Shown: in pieces, positions 11,952 to 23,694 of the stretch
Position numbering within the stretch: position 1 is the first letter of the stretch
How the letters are laid out: every line of letters begins with the position of its first letter
Source: Pochonia chlamydosporia 170
Lineage: Eukaryota > Ascomycota > Sordariomycetes > Hypocreales > Clavicipitaceae
Reading direction: 5' to 3'
DNA: 64,000 nucleotides
Assembly: GCF_001653235.2 (NCBI RefSeq)
Contig: NC_035793.1
Coordinates: 4,960,001-5,024,000 of the forward strand
Position numbers and translations under genes: made by a program
The notes under the pieces: model-generated
Told to the model about the DNA's origin: nothing
The model's input: the letters and a program-made list of their open reading frames with translations, nothing else
Databases searched by the model: none

Positions 11952-14604
11952 ATTCACAGCGTCGAGACTGCTTTGTCGTTGCGAAACCGGGCATGACGTG
12001 AAAGAGGGAGCATCGAACGCTGTGAGCTTACGCACTTTGCTTGACGAGGAGGGCGACGTAGGTTGTCTGGTTTGGCAAATGCAGTCAATCTGGTGAGGCC
12101 GACATTGAACCCACCAGATGTGCCTGGCAGATGTGCCTGGCAGACTGGGGCAGATGCAAGTCACCTGTCAAGTCTGATGCTAAAAATGGATTCGCATTTG
12201 GCAGTTCAATGCGATCAATTAATCTGCATTTCATCCAATCTCATCCCCGCCACTATCGAATGACAAAGACATGTCGCAGCCCAGGAGATATCTAGAAAAC
12301 GAACCCAAAAATCACCGTAACAAATGTGTAGTCAAGTTCTTCCGGGATACTGACCAATGAGACATTTGCAGAGAAGATATGGGCAGAGGGCGTGGACACG
12401 TCTACTGCAAGAACCCAATTGATGTGAAGAAATTCAAGAAAGACATCTGGTGTCAGATGTTCATAGGACCCCAAATTTATGCGGAATCGTTCCAGAAGAT
12501 TGAAGCGGTTCCAGCGTTCTTTAACCACTTGACATGAATCATGCTTTGATCGTGCCATGATATGCCGACCATGGTCTCTGCTTGGAGCCCAGGTTGGGCT
12601 TCCTGAAAATACACGCCTAGCTTTGGGGGTTTGGAAGTATTATGGAATTTGATGAGTTTCAGCGGGACTATCTTGCTGACCTTTCACGCAACATTGAAGG
12701 CCCTCATGTGCACGACTAGATGGCATGTACCAACCAGACAGCCCCTTGGGAGAGCGTTGCTCCCTCTTGGCAAAAAATGGCATTGACAGAGCAGCCAGAA
12801 TCATCCGCCAAGCCGCAGAATTGAAGACCAAGACTCGATTCAATTGAGGCTGTCCTACTCCGAACTCCGAATTCAAAGCGTCTGGTGGGATGAGAGATCA
12901 GACGGGAATCGGAATTCGACCCTTGCCAAGTTTACCATAGCAATCCATACTTACACCTTATGCGTATATTCATGGAACTCCATGTCACCGCTACTAATGC
13001 TGTGCCCTATAAGCCATATACCGGCCCGTGCGATACTTGACAATGTAATTGCTGCATAATGGAATGAAACAACAGCGTCGCCTACTTCTTCGTCTGTCAC
13101 ATTCGGAGGAAGGCACCGGAAGTTCCAGGTGCTTACAGCGCTTGTTGCGCATCTTTACGTCAAGTTGAATTCACACTGACCAGATGACAACAAAAAAAAT
13201 TGAAGCTTCGAATTGGCTCTGCTCGTAAAATACCGTGACCCATTTTCACATGCTTTTCAATTGCACAAGAATGTTTGTTGGGGATATTGGCTTCTCAAAT
13301 TGGCTTCAGATAACCCTGCCCAATGCCCATGCCTGGATCGCACCTGCCATCTGTTTGGCTCATTCTTGGACCTTGCTTTCCCCGATGTGTCCTGATGATG
13401 GGTTTACTCCAATCAGGAGGCGCGATTTTTGGGACGTCAGCCCTCACAGCAACAGCCAGTAGCATTTGCACGTGGGAAAGAAAGGCAGGTGCGAGGGCAG
13501 GCTCACCTGCATTCAGTATGCGCCGCTTGTTGATTGGCTGCAGACTGAATCAACACTTTCTTGGGCCCACTTTCTACGAATGAAAAGGGCTAAGCGGCCA
13601 TTGAACAGGGGCTCGAAATATGCTGTTACCAAAAAGTTGAGTCCAATTTACCCATTCAAACTTTCAAGCGGTTGCTTGCGACGCCAAAAAATAACACCAC
13701 CGGGCATGAATGCGCTTTATTATTTGCTTTGCTTGGCTGCGACATGGTCTCAGACGATAGACGAGTAACTCTGTCAAGACTAGCTCCGAGTCCCACAGCT
13801 CACGCTTGCAACTCTGGGACTGGCTCTCCCCGGCAAATGTTTCCCAACAACTGACAGCATTTGTCGAATCCGTCGGTTCAAATGGCGCAAAGGAACTGAG
13901 ACGATCAGAGTCCCTAAGACAGGACAAGCACATGTGGCTCCCTCCACGACCAAGACGGGCAAGACTGGGCCAAGTCGCAAGTTGTTCAGTCCAGTCATGG
14001 CTGCGGATCATGGCGCGTGCATTCAGCGACAGGACCTCAGCCCAGCAAGCCAGTCGATCCAAGACTTCCACGGCTTAGAAAGGCTTGGAGATGCCGACCG
14101 CCTCCGGACGACTGATATCAGGGTTCATGCTGCGCGTGCCTCAGTTCATGCCTGTCCGTGGTCGCCCCCGTCTACTTTCCCTTCGCAGTAGTTTGCTTGG
14201 ACCCTGGTAGTTCGCATTTCATTATGGGTCTCAAGTGCTGGCCCTGTTCTCACCAATTCCATGTCCGGGCCGGGCCATCGTAGTTGTGCCAAAACTCGAC
14301 TTACACATTGAATGGGTCCAGATGAAGAGGATATGATCGGCCCATGGTCTCAATTTAACGAGGAAGTCTGTCTCGTGCCATCTTCTCCGCCTCCAGCTTT
14401 TATCTCATTTACTTTTTCATCTTTTTCTTCTTTCGTTTCTTTTTCTTCTTCTTCTTCTCAGTCCAACAGACGTCATTCGCTTTTGATCTTCGCTTCACAC
14501 TCACCTGCGGTGTTATCCACCGCTGTTCGTGGCGCATCGTGGTGTTGTGTGTAACTCGACAACTCAATTACTCTCGCATTTTGTACCACAGCAATCCAAC
14601 CAAG
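11952..14604. other. long intergenic region upstream of glycosyltransferase-like gene
   Basis: About 2.6 kb without a supportable gene. Open frames reach 135 codons but overlap on opposite strands and show no motifs. The right end carries the pyrimidine-rich tract listed separately. No tRNA-like boxes or tandem repeats were found. Confidence 0.5.
14396..14464 (+). promoter_or_regulatory. pyrimidine-rich tract upstream of glycosyltransferase-like gene
   Basis: About 70 bases composed almost entirely of C and T (TTTTTC, TTCTTC repeats) end in CAG, 140 bases before the ATG at 14605. CT-rich tracts next to the transcription start are common in filamentous fungal promoters. The CAG end also makes it a possible 3' splice site of a 5'UTR intron. 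Function is inferred. Confidence 0.35.
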
Positions 14605-16468
14605 ATGCGATTCCTCTTAGGTCGATCCTCGAGGGGCTATCGTCAGCTACCCCAGTATGAAGATCAGAATGTGTCCCTGAACGGCTCGCCTACTTCTCGC
14701 CGATCCAAAGCAGGAAGATTGACCAAATGGATCATCGGCGGCACCACCTTGTTGATAGCAGCTGGGTTCGCAGCTCACAGCCTCGCAGTAAGTCGCAATG
14801 ATGTAGAATGCTCCTTCGTCTGGTGCAAATATATTAACTGCTAACCCCCCTCAGCCCTTAATAGAATCCTTCGGATACAATACTGGCGAGGGTCCGTCTC
14901 CCGACAAGGTTCTCACCACACAGCAACTGCAAGCACTGCAATCTGGCAACCGTTCCATTTCAGTCGGCGGGGATCGACGTCTTCGCATCTTCATGCCTGC
15001 GGACTCGCCTCACATTAACCTGTGCAAATCTGTAATGTCGGCAGTTGCCTTGGGGTATCCCGCACCGATCCTATTGAATTGGGGAGGCGAATTTAATCGC
15101 CCTGAATGGCACTTGGCTGGCAGCCACATTGCGAAACTCGAAAGCCTCCTGTCTGTCATTGAGAATATGCTCTCCCTCGTCGAGGGTGAAGATGGCGATG
15201 TGCACGAGGATGACCTGGCGGTTCTAGTTGACGCTTACGACGTTTGGTTCCAGCTACCTCCCTCGGTCCTTATCCAACGGTACCACCTACTTAACCGGGA
15301 AGCCGACGAGAGAGTTCGACGCCAATGGGATGCTGCTCAAGGCTTTGCTACAGACTTTCCTATTAAACCACCTAAGCAGTCCATCATTGTCACCACGGCC
15401 AAGGACTGTCACCCCGATAGCGACTCTGGATCTGATCCGCACTACTCCCACTGGCCCGAGTCGCCAATGCCTTCCGACATGTACGGGGCTGGCACCGACA
15501 AAGTGTTGACGATGCCCTTCGATCCAGCCCGAAAATTTAAAAAGGTTCGACCGAGATGCATCAATAGCGGCATGGTCATGGGCACAATGGGCTCCCTAAG
15601 AGACGCCCTCATTCGTGCCAAAGCCAAGGTGGAAACCGTCACTCACCGGGGAAGACAACTCTGGAGTGACCAAGCCCTCTTTGGTGAAGTCATTGGGGAT
15701 CAGGAAATGTGGCGAGAATGGATGCGCGAGCTCGGTGCCACATGGAACGGAACCGCTTCCGAAAACCAACTCTCTCGTCTACCGCACGACGTGCGCAAAA
15801 TTGCCAAAGCGGCAATGAAGGGGGACCGATTCGAGTACGGTATCGGTCTGGATTACAGCTTCAGCACAATACCACCTACGTGCTCTGCCGAAGAGGACGG
15901 AAATTTCGTAAAAATCAACGACAAACAGGCATTACAGGAAGAATCAATCAAAGCCGGCGTTCCAGACGGCCAAGTTCGCGTCATGGGTATCCCTACCGAA
16001 CTCGAACAAACCAAAGTTGGTCCTGAGAACTTATCAAACATTAAATGGGGCGACATGTCTCTCTACACCGACTTCTTCTTTGGCGTCACACCCGTTGGCA
16101 TCCACCACAATGCCTACGTGAATAACCTCAAGTCGACTCGCCTCAGAGAGTGGTGGAGCAAAATGTGGTTCTACCCGCAACTACGAAACCTCGTCGCACA
16201 AGCTCTCCTTCCCATTGATGCGAGAAACACGCTTCGACCGCTCGCCAGAATACCAGGACCAGGCGAGAAAGACAAGGTGACGAGATACTGGATTCCCAAG
16301 ACCGACCTCCGCAACAGAATGGTCAAGGTATTTGAGCCGGCTTCCGTCGACGCCAAATCCGGCGGCTCCTACGCCTCCATTGAATGGGAGGGAATATGCC
16401 AACAGAGCGGCAAGAAGCCTTGGCATGAAGAGATCTTTGGCGATAAGAAGGGCCCGTGGCAGCTGTGA
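14605..16468 (+). CDS. type II membrane glycosyltransferase-like protein
   Basis: Two exons, 14605-14787 and 14855-16468, with a 67-bp intron (GTAAGT donor, CTAAC branch, CTCAG acceptor), give 598 residues. The start lies in a good context (CCAAGATG). A short basic cytoplasmic tail of about 43 residues precedes one hydrophobic anchor (WIIGGTTLLIAAGFAAHSLA, about 42-61), the layout of a Golgi or ER type II glycosyltransferase. The luminal domain begins with a Rossmann-like strand (RLRIFMPAD) and has a DxD-type motif at about residue 186 (VDAYDVWF) resembling the LVLFTDAYDV motif of PLOD/GT25-like glycosyltransferase domains. SGMVMG and WSDQALFGE further on match the acceptor and nucleotide-sugar regions of such enzymes. 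The sugar and acceptor are unknown. It is conserved-looking with no frame breaks. Confidence 0.72.
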
Positions 16469-17072
16469 AATGACGCAGCGGGCATAAACGTAACGGGTGA
16501 GGAGATGGGATGAATCTAGGGGGGCTGGTTGCATTTATTTTTTATTGGCGTTTTAACAGCAGCGAATTAGCATTATACCCCGGCTTCTATTAGAGCTTCA
16601 TGTGTATATATTTTAGATAACATTTTGATGTCATGGGTTGGCGTTTGGGCGGTGTATTGTCGGACGGGGGCTGCATCAACTGTGGCAAAGACAGAATTGG
16701 CAATGACAAAAGATATTATGGCTCATTATGATGCATTTTGTGATGTGGCGGTTGTCTGCTGAGTCACTGTTCCTGCAGATCTAGCTTCTCTTTGGTATGG
16801 TTTGTGATCCACCCAAGATCCAATAACTCAGTTAACAAGTGAGATATGTCGCAACTTATAACCACAAGATATCAACTCCAAGAAGTTGAGCATCAAACTC
16901 AAGATACACCGCTAGAATCACAACCTGGAATCGCCATATTTACTGCCAGCTCAGAAAAATGAACTAGCTGTGCTCTTCAGTTCACGGCCACCATCAATGT
17001 CATATACCCCGACATCCCCAACGAATACACAGTCCTCACCTATACATTCTTCAACCCGACCTCACATTCACC
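16469..17072. other. intergenic between glycosyltransferase-like and APH-fold genes
   Basis: The 3' flank of the glycosyltransferase-like gene and the promoter of the downstream gene. No further feature was seen. Confidence 0.6.
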
Positions 17073-18209
17073 ATGACACCCTCAGACCTCCCACCCATCG
17101 ACGCCAAAACCATCACCACCCTCCTCACCTCTCTCGCTCTCCCAACACCCACCACCATAACGCCCCTCCAAGTAACCGCCGACTTCCACACCATCTACCT
17201 CATCACCTACACATCTCCCCCGGTATCAATCGCCCTTCCCACCTCTCCAGACGGCATCACGCTCATCCTCCGCATATCAGGCACCCACGTCCCGCACATC
17301 AAAACAATGAACGAAGTAGCCATCATGACATGGCTCCAACGACATACATCCATCCCAGTACCCCGCATCATCCACCACGACACTACTACTCACAACATCT
17401 TAGGTCGCGAATTCACTCTTTTAGAGAGAATTCCCGGCCAGAGCATCGACAAGCTATACCCCAGTTTAAGCGAGGACATCAAAGTGAAGCTGGTGGACCA
17501 ACTTATCGACATGCTGGTCGAAGTAAACGCCCATTCGTGGCAGCACATCGGTGGACTCCAACTTATAAATGGTGAAATCACGCCCGGTCCTTTATTAGAA
17601 GATACGTTTTGGTTCACGCCAGATATCCAGAAATACTTTCCCGGCGAATCTTTCCACACACTGAATCCGCTTGGCCCGTACTCTTCTCATGCGGATTTCA
17701 TAACCGGCTATATCGACGCGTTCATACGTGCCATGCAACATGACTCTCTCGCATGGATGAGAGATATCATCCCCCGACTAGACAAACTGAAAGCAAAAGC
17801 GCCTGAACTGAACCTAACCAGCAGACTTATCCTAGCACACAAGGATCTACACTTTGCAAATATCATGGCCACGCAAGATGGCCAAATAACAGGCATTCTG
17901 GACTGGGAATTCGCAGGCATAGTCCCCTCCGTGCGATGGGACCCCGTGCGCGCGTTCCTCTGGAGCGGGACGTATTCCCGGGACGCGCAGGACGAAAAGA
18001 CGCGACTACGCAGCATATTCGAAGCACAACTCGAGAGGAGGGGCATACAAAAGTGGTGGGAGGAGGGGGGTGAGGATGTAGAGAATGTGTGGGAGGTGGT
18101 CCGGTTTATGAGGGCGATTGTGGAGGTTTGTCCGAGGGGGGAAAAGGAGGAGCAGAGTAGGGCTTGGAGAGGATCTGTTGAGACTGCATTGACAAAGCTT
18201 GGTGTTTAG
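17073..18209 (+). CDS. APH-fold phosphotransferase (378 aa)
   Basis: A single exon of 378 residues starting at MTPSDLPPID in an ACCATGA context. It belongs to the aminoglycoside phosphotransferase-like (APH, PF01636-type) family: LILRISGTH in the N-lobe supplies the ATP-binding strands, NEVAIMTWLQ the helix with the conserved acidic residue, and FTLLERIPG the hinge. The catalytic loop AHKDLHFANI at about residue 254 and ILDWEFAGIVP just after it are close to the canonical HxDxxxxN and DxE patterns, so the protein should be an active small-molecule kinase. The substrate is unknown. It has no signal peptide. The gene is convergent with the large gene at 18473-20671, 263 bases apart. The 5' third of the coding region is very C/CA-rich, giving a long open overlapping frame that I regard as a shadow. 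Confidence 0.85.
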   Translation: MTPSDLPPIDAKTITTLLTSLALPTPTTITPLQVTADFHTIYLITYTSPPVSIALPTSPDGITLILRISGTHVPHIKTMNEVAIMTWLQRHTSIPVPRIIHHDTTTHNILGREFTLLERIPGQSIDKLYPSLSEDIKVKLVDQLIDMLVEVNAHSWQHIGGLQLINGEITPGPLLEDTFWFTPDIQKYFPGESFHTLNPLGPYSSHADFITGYIDAFIRAMQHDSLAWMRDIIPRLDKLKAKAPELNLTSRLILAHKDLHFANIMATQDGQITGILDWEFAGIVPSVRWDPVRAFLWSGTYSRDAQDEKTRLRSIFEAQLERRGIQKWWEEGGEDVENVWEVVRFMRAIVEVCPRGEKEEQSRAWRGSVETALTKLGV

Positions 18210-18472
18210 ACTGCAGGGAGACGTGGAAGGTAAATAGTTTTTTTTATTAAGAGTCATCTAACAAGGGTGATTAATCTTCAAGATTCCTGCTCTTGGGGAT
18301 ACTATTTGCATTTCGGTTCTTTACGCATATGTACTTTCGTTCATGGTGTTTAACTAAATTCCACGGGGGTATTCCAAACATCATGGGCCATAACATATCG
18401 ACGCTGACAAAGGGAACATAAAACAAAGCAGAGTAAAATAAGATATGACTGCTGGCGCATCTACACCGCCCT

Positions 18473-20671
18473 TCACGACATGTCCTCTGCCATGCGGACA
18501 ATTTCACACAGACTTCGCATGAAGAGCATATCTGCATCCTCGGCTTCCATGTCGACCATTCTTTCTTCGCCGTTGCCACTTTCCGCCATCAGCCTGGCCG
18601 TGGCAATTAGTCGTGCGATACAGTGAAGTAGGCCGCTTTGTATAACGCGCAGCGCATTGTCTTGGCTGCTCGGCGCATTGCTGCCGCTTGTCATGATGCC
18701 ATCCTTGTTCCAGTCGCCGAGCGGAGTGCTAAGTCGTCTAGGCTTTCGAACCATGTTTGCTGCTGCTTCTGCAGATGCCGCAAGTCCGAGCAACGATGCG
18801 GCCTTTTTGGGGACGTCATCCTGCCGCTGCTGTGACTCTCTCAGGTTGACCAAGCTGGCACGGCCGTTGCTTGGGACTGGTACAGGATTGCGTGCCACCA
18901 GTGCAGAGACGTAGTTATATGACACAATATGAGCGTATAACGCGTCGCATATGTAGTCGGAGCAATTTGCAAATACATTGCCAATGGCCACCCATGGCTT
19001 TGGAGTCTCTATTTCGCCTGACGAAGAAGAGTCTATGCTATTCCCGTGACGGGAACTGGTGTTCCTTGGAGGGCTCTTTGCATCGGATACCGGAGAGCCG
19101 CTTCTCTTGTAGCTGACAACTTTACGCCAAAGCGACTTGCGCGGTGGCTGCGCCGGACTCTCAGCTGCCACAGTGGCGGTTTCCGTGAGAGGGTGCTTCA
19201 TCTTCTTGGCGTAGCTTCGAATTGTCTCGACAGTGAGGCTCGATGTTAGTAGCATGGTTTCTGGGAAGCAAGCCACCGATACTCTCAACGTCTCGATGGC
19301 GTCGGGTGGCAGTGGTACTGCTCTTGACGTCTCCTCGCTTTGGTGTGTCCAAGGATAAGGTTGAAGACTACTATTCAGCCACGACTGCACACTTCGCATG
19401 GGTTCTGGCGATGTTGGCGATCGAACAAAAACGGTGTTGGCTTTCAACGATTCAACTCTTGAAGCTGTACACAAGAGTTCGTCATCAGATCCATCCAGGT
19501 CTTCGCAGACAGTTGGTGGTTTTGCTAAACTGGCTGAATGGAGTGTTGGTTCTCGAAACCGCGGGCTTGACAGTGGCGTGTCCGGTGTAGTGGTTCTAAG
19601 CGACTGCGCGCGTTGCGGTACCGCCAGAGTCTGGATCTGCGGTGATCTCAGAGTCTGAGATTGGCTCCTTCTGAATGAATCCATTGCCACGTGTCTCTTG
19701 GGACCGCTCATCGTCGATGGCCTCGCGCGCTCAGTAGGTGACCTAGGCGACATTTGTCTTCGAATAGCTGTGCTGGGAGACCCGCCACTGACTGAGTGAG
19801 ACTTTTTGTGTAGATTATTTGGTTTCTGTATCCAAGAGCCTCCTATATCGTTTCTTGGGTGTATTGCTGTGACGGGCGAGCTGATCTCTGAGCAAGGCGG
19901 TGTTGGCGGTCTCGGTGCAAGCGCTCCGGCATTGCATTCTTCGGCGCTTTCAGCACGTCCATCTTCACCATCCGAGTCGGCATCGATCCAGCTGCATCCA
20001 AACTGACTTTCGGGTGGCGGCGATGTCTTTGGTCTGTAGCTCACTGAGGCCAATGAAGTCGCAGTGGTGACAACTGAATTGCGATACCGAAACGCCGGTG
20101 GCTCAGCACCATCCGAGCTGTCGTGGCTGAAAGTAGAAGCTGATTCAGAGACAGTCTCGTGCTCTTCCACCGGAAGCTGGTCGTCATGGTCGATAAATGA
20201 TACCATGGATTCTCTTTCTTCGATGGCGCCAAGAGACCGAACTCTCGCAGAAGCTGCGAGATATGGTGAATATGGCGACATTCTGCCACTTCGAAATTTT
20301 GTCCTTTCCTCACCGGGGAGGGCAATCACAGGGATTCCAGCTGTCATCTTCTTCTCTGCGAAGATTGGTGCAGATACTTCCAAATCTTTGGCGAGAACTT
20401 CGGGCAAGTAATCGTCTACCCGAGCTACCATATCCTCGTCGGCTGGTGCAGACTGACTGCTGCTCCAGGTCACGGAGGAAGACGGTGACAGTGTAAGTGG
20501 CATGAGACCTCTCATGCTTGACACAGACCTCGTCCGCCGCCCTGGTGGTGACGATCGTGCAGTTGACGTCGATTCACTGCTGGTAGTCGGCGTTGCTTGT
20601 GATTCACTTCTAATAGGTATTTGTACCACAGCCGAAGGCATGAGTGGTGATTCACAGTGGAGTGGTAGCAT
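18473..20671 (-). CDS. large disordered protein of unknown function
   Basis: A single exon of 732 residues from the ATG at 20671. A second in-frame ATG ten codons on (20641, MPSAVVQIP) is an equally good start. The first 480 residues are rich in S, P, T and R with many SP/TP sites and acidic patches, and look intrinsically disordered and phosphorylation-prone. The C-terminal 250 residues are more ordered: an alpha-helical stretch around IETLRVSVACFPETMLLTSS, another around NVFANCSDYICDALYAHIV, and a final helical part ending in CEIVRMAEDM. I recognise no enzyme or named domain. The pattern (a long disordered head and helical tail) fits the conserved uncharacterised proteins common in filamentous ascomycetes. 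No transmembrane segment or signal peptide was seen. Function is not assigned. Confidence 0.72.
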   Translation of the reverse strand: MLPLHCESPLMPSAVVQIPIRSESQATPTTSSESTSTARSSPPGRRTRSVSSMRGLMPLTLSPSSSVTWSSSQSAPADEDMVARVDDYLPEVLAKDLEVSAPIFAEKKMTAGIPVIALPGEERTKFRSGRMSPYSPYLAASARVRSLGAIEERESMVSFIDHDDQLPVEEHETVSESASTFSHDSSDGAEPPAFRYRNSVVTTATSLASVSYRPKTSPPPESQFGCSWIDADSDGEDGRAESAEECNAGALAPRPPTPPCSEISSPVTAIHPRNDIGGSWIQKPNNLHKKSHSVSGGSPSTAIRRQMSPRSPTERARPSTMSGPKRHVAMDSFRRSQSQTLRSPQIQTLAVPQRAQSLRTTTPDTPLSSPRFREPTLHSASLAKPPTVCEDLDGSDDELLCTASRVESLKANTVFVRSPTSPEPMRSVQSWLNSSLQPYPWTHQSEETSRAVPLPPDAIETLRVSVACFPETMLLTSSLTVETIRSYAKKMKHPLTETATVAAESPAQPPRKSLWRKVVSYKRSGSPVSDAKSPPRNTSSRHGNSIDSSSSGEIETPKPWVAIGNVFANCSDYICDALYAHIVSYNYVSALVARNPVPVPSNGRASLVNLRESQQRQDDVPKKAASLLGLAASAEAAANMVRKPRRLSTPLGDWNKDGIMTSGSNAPSSQDNALRVIQSGLLHCIARLIATARLMAESGNGEERMVDMEAEDADMLFMRSLCEIVRMAEDMS

Positions 20672-23600
20672 CGAGAAATGCAACTGCTAGGGACGCAGAC
20701 CGCCAGCACTGAAATCTGGGGAATGGAGGGTATTGTTATATCAATAGCTGGCCCGACTCCCACGCAATCGGAACAAACAACCACGCCCAACCATGCACAG
20801 ACCAAGGGCGACGAAACACCGGCAATCAAGAAAGAAACAGCCAGAGACAAAATTAACAGATCATGTCTGTTGCCGTCTCGGAAATGGACTTGGATGTTGC
20901 GGAAAGGGGCGTGATATCTCGGATGCGGGCGAGACAAAATTGTGGCAACAATAATCAAAGACTGTCGCACTGGGGGGTTTTGGCGAAGAATGTCGATATC
21001 GAAGGGGCATTGGAGCCATTATAGAGCGTTTATGCCACGGCGTAAGGCGGCGGCCAGGTTGAGGAGAAGTTGATAATGCGGTGGTGTTCTGCTAGGTTTG
21101 AAAGAAGCAAAACTGCAACAGTGCGCGAGGACAAAAGCAAAGTTGCAGCTCTGGGTCAAGAGAAGTGGCGCCAGCAAATCCCTCGGCATGTTGCTCCCAT
21201 CCAAAAACGACCAAAGAAGGCGTCGAATACTGCAGTGAGAAGGGAATAGGAAAATGGCGTTTTGATGCTACAGAGGTCAAAGCAAATGCAGCCTGACTGC
21301 GGGTTTCCCCAAAGGGGTGCAACCGATGTTGTGACGATGCTGTGACGATACGTTACTCGTACTTGGCCGTTGGCTGCCATCCAGATTTGGACCCCGTGAC
21401 GATGATCCTCCGGGAATAACTCTGCAACTCTGCATTCGTTTCAAGAGACCGTTGAGCAAATTAATTAAAGCGACCACTGACCATTATGCACAACACTAAC
21501 CCTTGGCCATAACTTGTTTAATAACAACCAGCAACAATAAGGCAACCTTGGGTACTAAACTCACCTCGTCCCTTGACGGTGAGGCGGCATAAAAGCAAAT
21601 CACATCAAATCAAATCAACCACCATCACCACCACCACAGCATGAGTAAGCCACATCGAAAGTGCCTCAAACGGTCGGCGGTGTCAAAATACCTGCTGTAC
21701 AGGGGTCCCTATGAAAGGGAAGCTGTTTTGACAGGCTGTTCGCTTGAAGTCTTGAGCCATGAAGGCTGGACCAATCCACAGGGCTGCCATGTGGCCTTTC
21801 CAAGAACCTGGAGTGCACGCGCCATGGAAAGAGCTGTGACCACTGCTCCGCAAAGCTCTCCGTGAGAGATTAATCGTTTCGATAGCTTAGAATTGTCATC
21901 CAGCTCAAGCACTATACATATAATATTACGGTGTTATGACATCGGGGCTTGTGATTGTCATATCTCACAACTCGAGGATGGTCATTGTATACCAACCATT
22001 GGGCTCTCAGGGAGCCTAGCTTTGCTGGACGGGGCGGCGACCTGTTGTATTGACTGAGTCTGGAAATGGCAGCGAGGATAACAATGCCGTGGATATTCGA
22101 TCCCAAACGGTGATTGATACTAACGGAAACAGTCGATGCCATCTGGGTCTGCTAGTTCTCACTCTCAGCCCATAACCACCACACGATGCAAGGCGGAGTC
22201 AGCGCCCAAGACAGAAGCAAGGGAGCGACTAACCCATCCGATGTCAGGACAAGTAGGGTAGGCAGCGAACCAAAAAAGCAATCCCAGCGATCGAGACGAC
22301 ATTCAGAGTAGTCAGCCTGTTGTTGGTGACACTAAGTGGCTGATAGTAAAACATGCCGAGTGGATGAAATGGCGATGCTTGGGCGATGGTGACTTGGCAG
22401 AAGAAAGGGACATCTGGATAGAGTCAGCGCCATCGAGAACTGGTGCATGTGCACATGATGGTTCCAGTACGGCTTTCGTTCTGTGCACCGTATACAAGGG
22501 GGAATCGTCGTAGCACAACCGATGCAGGGCAAAAGTATCTGAGGCGAGGGATCGAGCAAGGTGACACTAGACTTCTAGCATCTTTCAAATTTGCAGTCCG
22601 CAGAATCCGCACATGTTGAGTTTGAAGTCAAGTCTAGTCAGAATGTCTGGAGTTCCTGTCAGTGTCAGTGGTGGTCTGGTCTGGTCAAGTGGGGTCATGT
22701 CAAGGTCTCAGGTTCCATGTTCCAGCGCTTCACAAGGAAGGAGCCTTCCTTTGGCACTCGCTCTTGCCATCAGCTGAACCATGTATCACCGCCTCCTCCA
22801 TTTTCCTCATTCAACATCTGCAAAATACATTGACGACAAAAGGTTGACAAGAGGTTGTAGCAAATCAACATATCAACTAATATCTGTGCTTTCATTTGTG
22901 AGTAATGCACCGAAAGCAAACATACCGACTTTTGTCCATGCTTGAGACCCTGCGGTGATCACTGAGTCCCTCCAAGTAACCATCATTTGACCAGACACGA
23001 CACGTCCATCTCGAATTGTCAGAATACTCTCACGTAAAGTCAACACTGGACATGGGTGACGAGGCCTCGTCGACCGCAAAGGCCAAGGCTCATCCTTGAC
23101 GGCATATTGTCGACAAAAGCAGGAAGAATTATAGAAAAGGAGCTTTTATGATGCCTCACCCATCATACTTGTCTTGTGTGAGTGGTCAACTTCCTTGGTA
23201 GCCTGCGCCGCCTTACTATGTTGTGGTTGCATGGTGGGCCACTTTGGGCCATGAATTGTCCTTCGCAATCCTTTTGGCAGAATGAGGTATTGCTCGAGTG
23301 GGGCCACCGCTCTTGCATGGGTTGGTGATTTGCCAGATGTTGGAAGAATCATTTTTCTTTCTTTTTTGCTAGTCTTGCCCTTGGGAACAACCAAAGCAAG
23401 CAATCAATCGACTCTCATCTGGCTACGGAGTAGACACCTACCCGGACTTGATTGTGGCCGCTATTGGTTTTCGTATTGATTATTTTCCACACACCATCAG
23501 AGCTGACGGCACAATATTGGGCTGACTTTTTTTTATTTTTTTTTTACTGCTTTGCTTCGTTTTGTTTGCTGGGTCCATCCAATTCTTGCTGGCTACACCC

Positions 23601-23694
23601 TCCTACCCTTGGGCTACTGCAAAGTCACAGACGTTCTGCATCAGTCACAGTCAAAACACAACACCAGCTATACACCCTCAACCGCAGGTACGAC
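20672..23694. other. divergent intergenic region between disordered-protein gene and IPI3
   Basis: About 3 kb with no confident gene. An ATG at 21641 preceded by a CAC-rich leader opens a 74-codon frame with no motif; I rank it as unlikely. T-rich tracts at about 23524-23548 lie 150 bases before the IPI3 start and probably belong to its promoter. No transposon or RNA was found. Confidence 0.5.

Noticed and set aside
16970..17575. 201-codon frame overlapping the second APH-fold gene
   Set aside because: It is rich in His/Pro/Ser because of the CA/CC-rich coding sequence of the true gene in another frame; a shadow.
21641..21865. 74-codon frame after a CAC-rich leader
   Set aside because: No motif, no splicing signals and composition typical of chance frames; kept as unlikely.
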